DNA from: an uncultured Bacilli bacterium
Lineage (GTDB): Bacteria > Bacillota_I > Bacilli_A > RF39 > UBA660
Assembly (NCBI GenBank): GCA_934098485.1
Contig: CAKOOH010000008.1
Location: 1 to 63,796, forward strand
Length of the DNA stretch: 63,796 nucleotides
Direction: 5' to 3'
The notes beneath the pieces are model-generated. The model was not told where the DNA came from and did no database searches. It saw nothing but the letters and a program-made list of their open reading frames with translations. Position 1 is the first letter of the stretch. The number at the start of each line of letters is the position of its first letter. Positions 35,699 to 43,839 of this stretch are shown in pieces. Both the position numbers and the translations under genes were made by a program.

Positions 35699-36832
35699 GT
35701 GGATAATTTAAAAAAATTTTGGAACAACTTAATGAGTAATCCCTTTGCCAAAAAAGCATTTTATGGTATTGTTATTTTCATTTTTATTATCATCTTTGTT
35801 ATGTTAATTGCCAGTTGTTCTAGTAAAAAAACTTATACATATTTAGAGTTAGAAGAAAAAATGGTTAGTTTAGCGCAAAAGAAATACAGTGATAAAACTT
35901 TGCTTCCTCAAAATGATGGTGGAACTTTAGAAGTTAACTTACAAACCTTTGTTGATGAAGGCTCACTAAAAAACATTCAAGATATTGTAGAAAATAATTC
36001 AGTATGTTCTGGTAAAGTTACCATTATAAACAACAACGGTAATTATCTTTACTTACCATACTTAAACTGTGCTAGTGACTATAAAACTAAAACTCTTTAT
36101 GATGAACTTACTAAAGATACTGTTACAGCCGGAAATGGTCTATACAATGAAGGCGAAGAATATATCTTCAAAGGTGAAAATGTCAATAATTATCTAAAGT
36201 TAAATAATATTAAATATCGTATTATTAAAATTAATTCTGATGGTACTATTCGTGCTCTTGATACTACTAAAAGAGGTACTGTAATTTGGGATGATCATTA
36301 TAATATAGATAGAGAAAATAATGATGGCATTAATATTTATTTTCAAAATAATATCAATAGTCGCATTAAAAATTCTATTGAAGAATATTACAACGATGAA
36401 GAAGAGTTTACTGAAGAACAAAAAGGATATTTTAAAACTCAAGATATTTGTATAGGAAAAAGAAGTTATAATGATTTTGTCAATGATGGTTCAATTGAAT
36501 GCTCCGAAAAATTAGAAAAACAAATCTTCGGTTTAATCCAAGTAAATGAATATTTTAAAGCTTCTTTAGATCCTAATTGTACAAGTATGGAAAGTCAGTC
36601 ATGTACTAATTATAATTATTTTGGTACTATGCCTACTATGTGGTCAATTACAACTGACAAAGATACTTCTTATAAAGCGTATAAAATTAACAGTGACGGC
36701 GTTCATCTTACTAAAACATCAAGTACATCTAACGCTTTAATAACTGTAAGATTAGATAAAGATTTAATTGTTACAGCTGGTACTGGTACTGAAAATGATC
36801 CATATTTAGTTGGAAATAACACTAAAAAATAA
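35699..36832 (+). CDS. Membrane-anchored surface protein with pilin-like and DUF6273-like parts
   Basis: About 377 residues with a cytoplasmic N terminus, one helix (about 22-44) and an extracellular part. The first extracellular domain (LEEKMVSLAQKKY, TFVDEGSLKNI, paired cysteines, NYLYLPYLNCASDY) resembles a domain in the protein encoded at 36919-37677. The second half has YRIIKINSDGTIRALD and ends GTGTENDPYLVG. It is thus a distant relative of the four large paralogues, with a non-repetitive tip. The GTG at 35699 fits the AGG ribosome site at eight bases; ATG 35693 is too close. A TTGTAA/TATACT promoter pair lies just upstream. Confidence 0.65.
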   Translation: MDNLKKFWNNLMSNPFAKKAFYGIVIFIFIIIFVMLIASCSSKKTYTYLELEEKMVSLAQKKYSDKTLLPQNDGGTLEVNLQTFVDEGSLKNIQDIVENNSVCSGKVTIINNNGNYLYLPYLNCASDYKTKTLYDELTKDTVTAGNGLYNEGEEYIFKGENVNNYLKLNNIKYRIIKINSDGTIRALDTTKRGTVIWDDHYNIDRENNDGINIYFQNNINSRIKNSIEEYYNDEEEFTEEQKGYFKTQDICIGKRSYNDFVNDGSIECSEKLEKQIFGLIQVNEYFKASLDPNCTSMESQSCTNYNYFGTMPTMWSITTDKDTSYKAYKINSDGVHLTKTSSTSNALITVRLDKDLIVTAGTGTENDPYLVGNNTKK

Positions 36833-36842
36833 TTTATAAATG

Positions 36843-36866
36843 GTGATATTATTTATCACTTTTTTT
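36843..36866 (+). terminator. Terminator of the plus-strand surface protein gene
   Basis: GTGATA/TATCAC (36843-36859) forms a perfect six-pair stem with a five-base loop, followed by seven T. Confidence 0.75.
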
Positions 36867-36881
36867 ATGATTTAAATTCCT

Positions 36882-36907
36882 AAAAAAAAGAATGATTTTC
36901 ATCACTC
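36882..36907 (-). terminator. Terminator of the KTTT-repeat protein gene
   Basis: On the minus strand a seven-pair stem (36890-36907, one G-U) is followed by eight T. It faces the convergent plus-strand terminator. Confidence 0.65.
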
Positions 36908-36918
36908 TTATACTTATA

Positions 36919-37677
36919 TTAATTATTTGGTTCCCATTTTGCTATTAAAATTATATTACTATTAACTGGTGTATTAAAATTATATAATTCATTATTTAAA
37001 TACCATCCAGCAAATTTATAACCAGCTTTAGTTGGTTCTACAGGAACAGATGCATAATTTCCTTTAACAATATATTGATTATTTACATTTGTTCCGCCAG
37101 CTACATTAAATATAACTGAATAACCTTTAATTCTTGTAGTTGTTGTAGTAGTAGTTTTAGTAGTTGTTTTCTTTGATGTTGTTACTTTATTATTTTTAGT
37201 TGTAGTCTTTTTAGTTGTTGTCGTTTTTTTAGTAGTTGTAGTCTTTTTAGTTGTTATTTTATTTTCACATTTATTAAAACATCCTAAGTAAGAAAATGTT
37301 GAATCCTTTTCTTTACCACATTCTAAATTAACTTCTAATTCATAACCAGCGCTAATCTTAAATACTTTTAAATAACTCTTTTCTGTATCACAAGTCTTAC
37401 CATCTTTGTCCTTTAAAGTATCAATTTTCTTTTCATCAATTAATGTCTTTAAAGTAACAATTTTTTCTTCATCATCATCTGGAACATTATCTTCATTAAA
37501 ATAATTATTACCAACTTCTCTAAGTTTACTTAAATTATTATTAAATACCTTACTGCTATCATTATTGTCATGATTAAAAGGTAATAACTTAATAACCAAA
37601 ACAACAACCAAAATAATTAATATAAACTTAAGTAAAAAACTTACCCAATTAAATCTTTTTTTACTTTCTTCATACAT
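36919..37677 (-). CDS. Membrane-anchored protein with Thr/Lys stalk and Listeria-Bacteroides (Flg_new) repeat
   Basis: A 252-residue protein. A helix at about 13-30 anchors it. An ectodomain (about 38-125) has LKTLIDEKKIDTLKD and cysteines in GKTCDTEKSY, VNLECGK and GCFNKC, similar to the domain in the preceding divergent gene. A low-complexity stalk of KTTTT and KTTT units (about 130-185) is probably glycosylated or wall-spanning. The C-terminal 65 residues are one InlB/Flg_new-type repeat (FNVAGGTNVNNQYIVKG, PTKAGYKFAGWYLNN). Such repeats occur in adhesins. The stalk is repetitive DNA that could vary in length. Confidence 0.75.
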   Translation of the reverse strand: MYEESKKRFNWVSFLLKFILIILVVVLVIKLLPFNHDNNDSSKVFNNNLSKLREVGNNYFNEDNVPDDDEEKIVTLKTLIDEKKIDTLKDKDGKTCDTEKSYLKVFKISAGYELEVNLECGKEKDSTFSYLGCFNKCENKITTKKTTTTKKTTTTKKTTTKNNKVTTSKKTTTKTTTTTTTRIKGYSVIFNVAGGTNVNNQYIVKGNYASVPVEPTKAGYKFAGWYLNNELYNFNTPVNSNIILIAKWEPNN

Positions 37678-37706
37678 ATATATCCCCTGCCTTTTTGACG
37701 ATTTTT

Positions 37707-37735
37707 ATAATAACATTAATATCTATAGAAGTCAA
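37707..37735 (-). promoter_or_regulatory. Promoter of the KTTT-repeat surface protein
   Basis: On the minus strand TTGACT (37730-37735) and TATTAT (37707-37712) are 17 bases apart, about 30 bases before the start at 37677. Confidence 0.6.
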
Positions 37736-37742
37736 ATATTTT

Positions 37743-38162
37743 CTATAATTTTCCTAGCACCACCGTATTATCATTAACAACATCATCATTTTCATTCTCT
37801 TTTATAAATTTTTCTGTTAAAGTAATAAAATAATGCTCCGTTGTAACAATCTTAACATCCTTATATTTTTTTAAATACTTTTTAGGAACATTTTCATCTA
37901 AACATAGAAATAAAGTCTTCTTATTAAACTTTTTTAACCATCTAAGTTCAATATTTAATCCAAAACTAGGATTATTTAAAAATGCCACTACTAAATCAGC
38001 CTTCCTTATTAAATCTTTTGCATATACACTTTCATAAGTCTTAGTTCTAGGTAAAATAATATTATGATTTAAACATACTCTAGATGATAGTACATCTTTA
38101 TAAATCAAATTATTATAATCAAACTTTTCTGAATGCATAAAATAAATATTTAATCTTCGCAT
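37743..38162 (-). CDS. Nucleoside 2-deoxyribosyltransferase-like hypothetical protein
   Basis: A 139-residue cytoplasmic protein. The opening IYFMHSEKFDYNN, the segment IRKADLVVAFLNNPSFGLNIEL and the following KTLFLCLDENVPKKYLKK look like the Rossmann-type fold of nucleoside deoxyribosyltransferases and related proteins, where the acidic residue in the GxxxE region is important. The match is by pattern only. It is divergently transcribed from tmcAL, separated by 68 bases, with a GGTGAAGA ribosome site. Confidence 0.5.
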   Translation of the reverse strand: MRRLNIYFMHSEKFDYNNLIYKDVLSSRVCLNHNIILPRTKTYESVYAKDLIRKADLVVAFLNNPSFGLNIELRWLKKFNKKTLFLCLDENVPKKYLKKYKDVKIVTTEHYFITLTEKFIKENENDDVVNDNTVVLGKL

Positions 38163-38230
38163 CTATCTTCACCATCACAAGTATATCAAAAATATCTAAA
38201 ATTTGCTATAATACAAATGCGAGGTGGCCC

Positions 38231-39337
38231 ATGGAAATAATCGGAATCATTTGTGAATACAATCCCTTTCATAATGGACATGCTTATCATATAAATAAAA
38301 TAAAAGAAATGTACCCTGACTCACTTATAGTCTTAGTTTTAAATGGTTACTTTTTAGAGCGCGGTGAAATAAGCATTATAAGTAAAGAAGATAAAACTAA
38401 AATAGCCTTAGAAAACAATGTTGATTTAGTTGTAGAACTTCCCTTTGTTTTCGGATCAGAATCTGCTGATACTTTTGCAGAAGCCTCTACTATCATCTTA
38501 AACTATTTAAATGTTAATAAACTTATTTTCGGATCAGAATGTAATGATATTAAATTATTAAGATCTATTGCCGAAAAACAATTAGATGGTTCATTTAATG
38601 AAAAAATTAAAGAAGCCCTTAAAGAGGGAGTTAATTACCCTACCGCTTTAAATAAATCTATCGGCGTTTCTATTAATACCCCTAATGACTTACTTGCCGT
38701 CTCATACATTAAATCTATTATTAAAAATAAATTAAAAATTGAAGGCATACCTATCAAAAGAACTAGTGACTATCATGACACTACTAGTAATGATGAAATA
38801 ATTAGTGCAACTAACATTAGAACTAAACTCAAAGAAGGAACTGATATTAGTAATTATACAAATTATGCATCATACTTTAAAGAAATAAATGAAGACTTAC
38901 TATTTAAATTAATTAAAACTAAAATTATTACTGATAAAGATTTAAATAAATATTTAACTGTCGATGAAGGTATTGAAAATAAATTAATTAAAGAAATTAA
39001 TAAATCTAAAGACTATGAAGACTTTATTTTAAAAATCAAATCTAAAAGATATACTTATAATCGCATTAAAAGAATGCTTATTCATATTCTAATTGGTTTA
39101 ACTAAAGAAGATCGTAAAAATATGTTTGTAAAATACATTAAAGTTTTAGGTTTTAACTCTAAAGGTCAAAAATATTTAAAAAGTTTAAATCCGTCTTTAC
39201 CTATTACTAGCAAAATATCTACTGACTATAAAGAAGAACAATATGAATTAATTGCATCTCAAATCTATGATTTATTAACAAACAGTGATACCTTTAAATT
39301 TGAAATAAGTAATAAACCTATCAAAAAAAGTGACTAA
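38231..39337 (+). CDS. tmcAL: tRNA(Met) cytidine acetate ligase
   Basis: The YlbM/TmcAL family makes N4-acetylcytidine at the wobble position of elongator tRNA-Met using acetate and ATP. The start is classic: MEIIGIICEYNPFHNGHAYH, with the HNGH nucleotidyltransferase motif at 14-17. Further conserved parts are LNGYFLERGEISIISK, ELPFVFGSESADTFAE and LIFGSEC. At 368 residues it is about family length. The ribosome site GCGAGGTGG precedes ATG 38231. It converges on khpA with a shared bidirectional terminator. Confidence 0.92.
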   Translation: MEIIGIICEYNPFHNGHAYHINKIKEMYPDSLIVLVLNGYFLERGEISIISKEDKTKIALENNVDLVVELPFVFGSESADTFAEASTIILNYLNVNKLIFGSECNDIKLLRSIAEKQLDGSFNEKIKEALKEGVNYPTALNKSIGVSINTPNDLLAVSYIKSIIKNKLKIEGIPIKRTSDYHDTTSNDEIISATNIRTKLKEGTDISNYTNYASYFKEINEDLLFKLIKTKIITDKDLNKYLTVDEGIENKLIKEINKSKDYEDFILKIKSKRYTYNRIKRMLIHILIGLTKEDRKNMFVKYIKVLGFNSKGQKYLKSLNPSLPITSKISTDYKEEQYELIASQIYDLLTNSDTFKFEISNKPIKKSD

Positions 39338-39350
39338 ACGGTCACTTTTT
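39325..39350. terminator. Bidirectional terminator between tmcAL and khpA
   Basis: AAAAAGTGAC and GTCACTTTTT (39325-39334 and 39341-39350) are exact inverted repeats with a six-base loop. Each strand ends in T5. It covers the stop codons of both convergent genes. Confidence 0.85.
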
Positions 39351-39600
39351 AAAATGAATCAATATTAATTTTAATTCTATTTAATTTATGAGTATAAGCA
39401 TATGCTTGAATAAGTGTTCTTATTGCACTTGCCATTTTACCAGATCTACCAATTATTGCACCCATATCACTTTCATGAACAATGATTTCTAAAATAATTC
39501 CTTCATCATCACTAGAAAATTCCTGAACACTTACCATATCTGGTTCTTTTACTAACCCTTTAACTAAAGTTGTAGTAAATTCAATTAATTCTTTATGCAT
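39349..39600 (-). CDS. khpA: KH-domain RNA-binding protein KhpA
   Basis: An 83-residue single KH domain with the GxxG-type loop in GAIIGRSGKMASAIRTL. KhpA works with KhpB to bind RNA and influence cell division and shape in Firmicutes. It follows rpsP by two bases, the standard arrangement. The sequence is complete and of normal length. Confidence 0.93.
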   Translation of the reverse strand: MHKELIEFTTTLVKGLVKEPDMVSVQEFSSDDEGIILEIIVHESDMGAIIGRSGKMASAIRTLIQAYAYTHKLNRIKINIDSF

Positions 39601-39602
39601 AA

Positions 39603-39887
39603 TTAAGCCTCTTTTTTAGCTTTAGCTTTTGGTGCTTTATATTTAGCCCATACTCCTGATTTTGTTAATATATTCTTAACAGTATCAGTAGGAATAGCTC
39701 CATTATTTAACCATTTTAATGCTTTTTCCTCATCAACAATAATATTATTTTCTTTATAAATTGGTTGATAAGTACCTACTGTTTCAATGAATTTTCCGTC
39801 TCTAGGACTTCTTGAATCAGCGGCTACAATACGATAAAAAGGTCTTTGTTTAGAACCCATTCTTTTTAATCTTAATTTAACTGCCAT
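39603..39887 (-). CDS. rpsP: 30S ribosomal protein S16
   Basis: A 94-residue protein with the family opening VKLRLKRMGSKQRPFYRIVAADSRSPRDGKFIE. The C-terminal tail is Lys/Ala-rich. It starts the rpsP-khpA operon behind an AAGGAGG ribosome site and the promoter at 39918-39946. rimM and trmD, which often follow, are not present here. Confidence 0.96.
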   Translation of the reverse strand: MAVKLRLKRMGSKQRPFYRIVAADSRSPRDGKFIETVGTYQPIYKENNIIVDEEKALKWLNNGAIPTDTVKNILTKSGVWAKYKAPKAKAKKEA

Positions 39888-39917
39888 AATTTTTCCTCCT
39901 TCACTTAATGCAAGTAT

Positions 39918-39946
39918 ATATTAACAAAAAAAAACTATAGTGTCAA
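39918..39946 (-). promoter_or_regulatory. rpsP promoter
   Basis: On the minus strand TTGACA (39941-39946) and TAATAT (39918-39923) are 17 bases apart. The spacer contains nine consecutive T. The -35 box abuts the stop codon of the cotE-like gene at 39947. Confidence 0.8.
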
Positions 39947-40486
39947 CTATTTTTGGTTAACACTATTTAAATAGTTTTCATTTATTTCATTATCAATATC
40001 ACTTGTATCTATCTCTTCATCATAATCATCAAAATCATCTTCTACATTTATTCTAACTTTAACATCGCCAACAACTTCCACTCCAAGTTCTTTATCAACT
40101 GTTAGTTTTATTGTATTTCCTTCTAAAGATACATTACTAACTGATGGATTAGTTAAACTTCTAACAATTATTTCATTATCATTTGTTATTGTTCCGCTAG
40201 ATTTAAGTTTAACATTAACTAAATCACTATAAGTATAATTACGCGCTATTACATTTGTTTTTGTATTATTATCATATGAATACCATACATTTATATCATA
40301 TGCTCCACTTATACTAACTTTACCATTACTATTAAATCCATTAAAATTATGATTAATAACCCAGCAACCTAAAACATTACTTATATCACCATCAATAACT
40401 ATTTCTAATTTATCTTTAGTACTTTTTTTAGTTTTTCCAATAACAGCCTTTGTAACAATTTCTTTTAAATTAGCCACTATCATCAC
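39947..40486 (-). CDS. cotE: Spore coat morphogenetic protein CotE homologue
   Basis: A 179-residue protein with the CotE layout. An N-terminal KEIVTKAVIGKTKK segment is followed by a strand-rich core with ISNVLGCWVINHNFNG, GAYDINVWYSYDNNTKTNVI and VRSLTNPSVSNVSLEG, then KELGVEVVGDVKVRINV and an acidic tail (DDFDDYDEEIDTSDIDNE). In Bacillus CotE directs assembly of the outer spore coat in the mother cell. The acidic tail is also typical. No coat genes are adjacent. Together with dacB-spmA-spmB it supports sporulation in this organism. Confidence 0.85.
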   Translation of the reverse strand: MMIVANLKEIVTKAVIGKTKKSTKDKLEIVIDGDISNVLGCWVINHNFNGFNSNGKVSISGAYDINVWYSYDNNTKTNVIARNYTYSDLVNVKLKSSGTITNDNEIIVRSLTNPSVSNVSLEGNTIKLTVDKELGVEVVGDVKVRINVEDDFDDYDEEIDTSDIDNEINENYLNSVNQK

Positions 40487-40536
40487 TCTCCTATTTTAAT
40501 TTATGCGTTAGCCTATAAAATGTGTACTTAATTTAA

Positions 40537-40560
40537 AAGAAAAAAGAGTATAAACTCTTT
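40537..40560 (-). terminator. Terminator of surface paralogue 3
   Basis: On the minus strand AAAGAGT/ACTCTTT (40543-40560, four-base loop) is a perfect seven-pair stem followed by a T-rich run. It overlaps the stop codon. Confidence 0.75.
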
Positions 40561-42286
40561 AATTAACTACAAATGGATTTGATGAGGTGCCATTTCCTCC
40601 AGATATCGTTGTTGTTCTTATTAGAGAAACTGACGGTCTAAGACCAAACAAACTTTTAACCGTATTGTTTTCATCACTTGCAACACTACTATTAGCATTA
40701 GTAACCAATGTCGTTCCGCCAAAAAAAGAAGGTGAAAGCAACCAGTAGGAAGATTTAACATTTTCACTTAAATAATTAATTACAGAAGAATCTCTTGAAT
40801 ATATATTACCATATAATAACCAATTCACATTTCCAGCAAAAATCGTCTCATCAACAGTTAATAATCCTATTTTATAAATTAATTTGCCATTACCATTAAT
40901 TGTATCATTAACTGTAAATTTAGATAATTTACCACCATCATTATCATTTGGACAAACCAACGTTGGACCAGAACCATAAGTCATTATAACTTCATTATTT
41001 AATGTATAAAAAATATAATTACCCTCTATTCTATAATTAAAGCCATACAAGGTTCGATTTTTCCCATATCCTAATCCTTGTGACAGCGATTCACTAGGCA
41101 ATATTCCATCAATTAACTCTTGTTGACTCGTTTGAATTAATTTAGAATTAATAATTGTACTTTTATCATTGCACCATATCGTATCTGCTAGTTTATCTTC
41201 ATAAGAAGTTAAATTATTTTTATACCATGTTTCTAAGTTCTGTAAGATTGTACTTTTATTGATATTCGCATGGGTTTCGGCATATGTACTTGATCCTGCA
41301 GTTCCATACATAAAGCCGACATATGCATTGTCATTTGTTTGTTCATTAAATGCTGTCGTAAATTTTGTGCCATCATATCTTGCAAATGCGGCATTATCAT
41401 TATTGTTAACTGAATCACACGGATTACTTACATTATTTACATTGGCATTATGTAAGACTAATTTAATTGAGCCATCTCCGGTTACTCGTACTATCCTCCA
41501 ACATTTATTTGCAAACTCTACATAATTATTAGTTACATTTCCTCTAAAGTAGTAACTCATTCCATAATCATCTGGAGAGGCCGCTAATACTGCTTCATTT
41601 TCGGTAGATGCCTTTTTCCCTGGTGTTGTTAAAGGTAACATTACAGATGGATAATTTGTTTTTATTCCCGCAAGTAAAGTTCCACTTCCGGCTTCATCCC
41701 ATCCTTGTGGTGTTAACGGTATTGCGTTATCCCCTTCTTCTACTATTACATGAGCAGCAAACTTTGCTTCTTGTAAATAATTTTGATCGCCACCTGTATC
41801 TTTAAAATAAATCTTCAAAGTATATTTGTGTTCCTTTGCGGTATCTCCTGTATTCGTAAAATACCCTTGACCTAATACTAAATCATCTCTTCCTATATAT
41901 TCTTTGCTTATACTTGGTATAATATTTCCGTTGTTACCCGTATTTACACTATCTAAAGTATAATATAAAGCAAGTCCTTCAAATTCATTATTATCTATTG
42001 CTAATTTTACCTTATAAAAAGCGGCTAAATCAGTGGTATTTGTTCCTTTTATAGTAAACCCCTTTGTTACCCAAGCTTCTTCTCTAGGATAAACATTTGC
42101 TAAAGTAATAACGCCACTTCCAGTTGTACTTCCATCATACATAATTTCTAATTTACCAGAATTTGTATTTAAAAGAGAATTATCATTATTTATTGGAGCA
42201 GTAAAATATGCGTAAGAAACAGCAAAACCAACTACAATAACTAACATAACAATTAACATTAAATATAGTTTTGTATTTCTCTTCAT
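40559..42286 (-). CDS. Cell-surface protein with camelysin-like N terminus and DUF6273-like scaffold (paralogue 3)
   Basis: A 575-residue exported protein. The signal region (1-30, ending VSYAYFTAPINNDN) and the following LEIMYDGSTTGSGVITLANVYP resemble SipW-dependent camelysin/TasA proteins. It lacks the middle module of paralogues 1 and 2. The C-terminal scaffold is shared (FANKCWRIVRVTGDGSIKLV, ADTIWCNDKS, GPTLVCPNDNDGGKLSKF, LRPSVSLI, NGTSSNPFVVN). The tip between LSENV and GLRPS is again unique and AT-rich. Its promoter has a normal 17-base spacer without poly-G, so it is probably expressed constantly. DNA near its 3' end is identical to paralogue 4 for 35 bases. Confidence 0.75.
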   Translation of the reverse strand: MKRNTKLYLMLIVMLVIVVGFAVSYAYFTAPINNDNSLLNTNSGKLEIMYDGSTTGSGVITLANVYPREEAWVTKGFTIKGTNTTDLAAFYKVKLAIDNNEFEGLALYYTLDSVNTGNNGNIIPSISKEYIGRDDLVLGQGYFTNTGDTAKEHKYTLKIYFKDTGGDQNYLQEAKFAAHVIVEEGDNAIPLTPQGWDEAGSGTLLAGIKTNYPSVMLPLTTPGKKASTENEAVLAASPDDYGMSYYFRGNVTNNYVEFANKCWRIVRVTGDGSIKLVLHNANVNNVSNPCDSVNNNDNAAFARYDGTKFTTAFNEQTNDNAYVGFMYGTAGSSTYAETHANINKSTILQNLETWYKNNLTSYEDKLADTIWCNDKSTIINSKLIQTSQQELIDGILPSESLSQGLGYGKNRTLYGFNYRIEGNYIFYTLNNEVIMTYGSGPTLVCPNDNDGGKLSKFTVNDTINGNGKLIYKIGLLTVDETIFAGNVNWLLYGNIYSRDSSVINYLSENVKSSYWLLSPSFFGGTTLVTNANSSVASDENNTVKSLFGLRPSVSLIRTTTISGGNGTSSNPFVVN

Positions 42287-42309
42287 CTATATCACCTTAT
42301 ACTATAAAA

Positions 42310-42338
42310 ATTATAAAATAAATGCTAAAGTAAATCAA
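42310..42338 (-). promoter_or_regulatory. Promoter of surface paralogue 3
   Basis: On the minus strand TTGATT (42333-42338) and TATAAT (42310-42315) are 17 bases apart, followed by AAGGTGA and ATG 42286. No homopolymer lies in the spacer, unlike paralogues 1 and 2. Confidence 0.7.
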
Positions 42339-42357
42339 TAACAATGAAATAATATCA

Positions 42358-42383
42358 TAAAAAAAAGCCTCATTTCTGACGCT
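42358..42383 (-). terminator. Terminator of the arginine deiminase operon
   Basis: On the minus strand a seven-position stem with one mismatch (42366-42383) is followed by eight T, shortly after the transporter stop at 42396. Confidence 0.65.
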
Positions 42384-42395
42384 TAATTTTAAATT

Positions 42396-43835
42396 TTAAA
42401 ATAATGAAAAGAACATTAATACTAAAATATTTGTAACTGCAATTGTTAGTACTACTTTAAATGCCCATTTAAACCATGTTGAATAATCAACTTTAGCAAG
42501 TGCTAAACCACCCATGATTGCTCCACAAGTTGGTGTAATTAAATTTACTAGACCATTTGCAGATACAAGTGTCATAATAGTTACTTCCGTACTATAACCA
42601 AGACCAGATGCTACAGGTACAATAATTGGTGTTGATAATGTAGCAAGTCCTGATGATGATGGAACTAAAATTGATAAAACAATATGTAATAAATAGTTAA
42701 GTGGTACAAATACAAGTTCTGGTAATTTTGACAAGAATTCTGTTGCATTATAAATAATATAATTATCTAAATGAGTTTGTGCCATTAAAACACTTGCTCC
42801 TCTAGCAACAGCAATAACTAAAATTACTCCGATCATATCAGAAGCACCTTCAACTAAAGTATCAACAAATCCTTTTTCGCCAAGTCCGTTTATAATTGCA
42901 ATAATTATTGACATAATTAAGAACCATAAAGCAGCTTCATAGAACCACCAATTACCTAATGATGAACCAGTAAGCCAACCTGTAAATCCATCAAAGAAAG
43001 TAATATCAAATTCTCCCCAAGGAATAAATCCTATAATCATTATTACAAATGTTAAAGCAAATAACAATAAAGTTGCTTTTTGTTTTTTTGTTAAAAATGC
43101 TTTCTCTTTATGTGCTTCAACAAATTTACCAAATGTTTCTTCGGCATCTTGTTGTTCTCTTAAAGATAAAATTGTTGAACCTTTATCTTCCTTAACTTTT
43201 TTAGCATATGCAAGTACAAAACCAGTTGCAATTAAATAAGTAGTAATCCATAATACAACTGCAATAAATATTACTAAACCATGGTTTGCATTAATACCTT
43301 CTGGTAATGAAGATAATGCTACTCCTGTTGCAAATGGGTTAATAGTTGATCCTAATACTCCAGATCCTGCACCTAGTAAGATTATTGCTGAACCTACTAA
43401 TGGGTCCATACCGGCAGCAAACATTGTAGCCGCTAAAAGTACATAAAAGCCAACAGTTTCTTCTAGCATACCATATGTTGTACCACAAATTGAAAAGATA
43501 AACATAAGTATTGGTATTAACCATAACTCTTTACCTTTAAGTTTTTGAACTAAAACCTTTATTCCTGTTTCAAGAGCCTTAGATTTATCAATAACTTTTA
43601 AAAATCCACCTAGCACCATAATAAAGATTGCTACATCAACTGCATTTTCAAATCCTAAAATTGGTGCCATCAATACTTGATATAGTTTTGCTCCAACTGT
43701 ACCACTACCATTTACAATGGTCTCACCCTCAAAAACTGCATCGGGTAATACATGTGATAAAATAGCGAGAAAAACAATCAATATCATAATAATTGAATAA
43801 GCAGACAACATTTTTCTGCTTTTTTTCTTTGCCAT
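42396..43835 (-). CDS. YfcC-family transporter, likely arginine/ornithine antiporter
   Basis: A 479-residue membrane protein with about 12 helices. It belongs to the YfcC/DcuC-like group by its pattern: GTTYGMLEETVGFYVLL, GAGSGVLGSTINPFATGVA, PSSSGLATLSTPI and NLITPTCGAIMGGLALA. In this group ArcD-like members exchange arginine for ornithine. Its place as the last gene of arcA-arcB-arcC supports that role; the substrate is inferred from context. The start has AGGAGG. Confidence 0.8.
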   Translation of the reverse strand: MAKKKSRKMLSAYSIIMILIVFLAILSHVLPDAVFEGETIVNGSGTVGAKLYQVLMAPILGFENAVDVAIFIMVLGGFLKVIDKSKALETGIKVLVQKLKGKELWLIPILMFIFSICGTTYGMLEETVGFYVLLAATMFAAGMDPLVGSAIILLGAGSGVLGSTINPFATGVALSSLPEGINANHGLVIFIAVVLWITTYLIATGFVLAYAKKVKEDKGSTILSLREQQDAEETFGKFVEAHKEKAFLTKKQKATLLLFALTFVIMIIGFIPWGEFDITFFDGFTGWLTGSSLGNWWFYEAALWFLIMSIIIAIINGLGEKGFVDTLVEGASDMIGVILVIAVARGASVLMAQTHLDNYIIYNATEFLSKLPELVFVPLNYLLHIVLSILVPSSSGLATLSTPIIVPVASGLGYSTEVTIMTLVSANGLVNLITPTCGAIMGGLALAKVDYSTWFKWAFKVVLTIAVTNILVLMFFSLF

Positions 43836-43839
43836 ATTT

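Noticed and set aside
37130..37260. Short tandem repeats resembling a CRISPR array
   Set aside because: The repeats are codons for KTTT units in an open reading frame, without unique spacers; they are a protein stalk.
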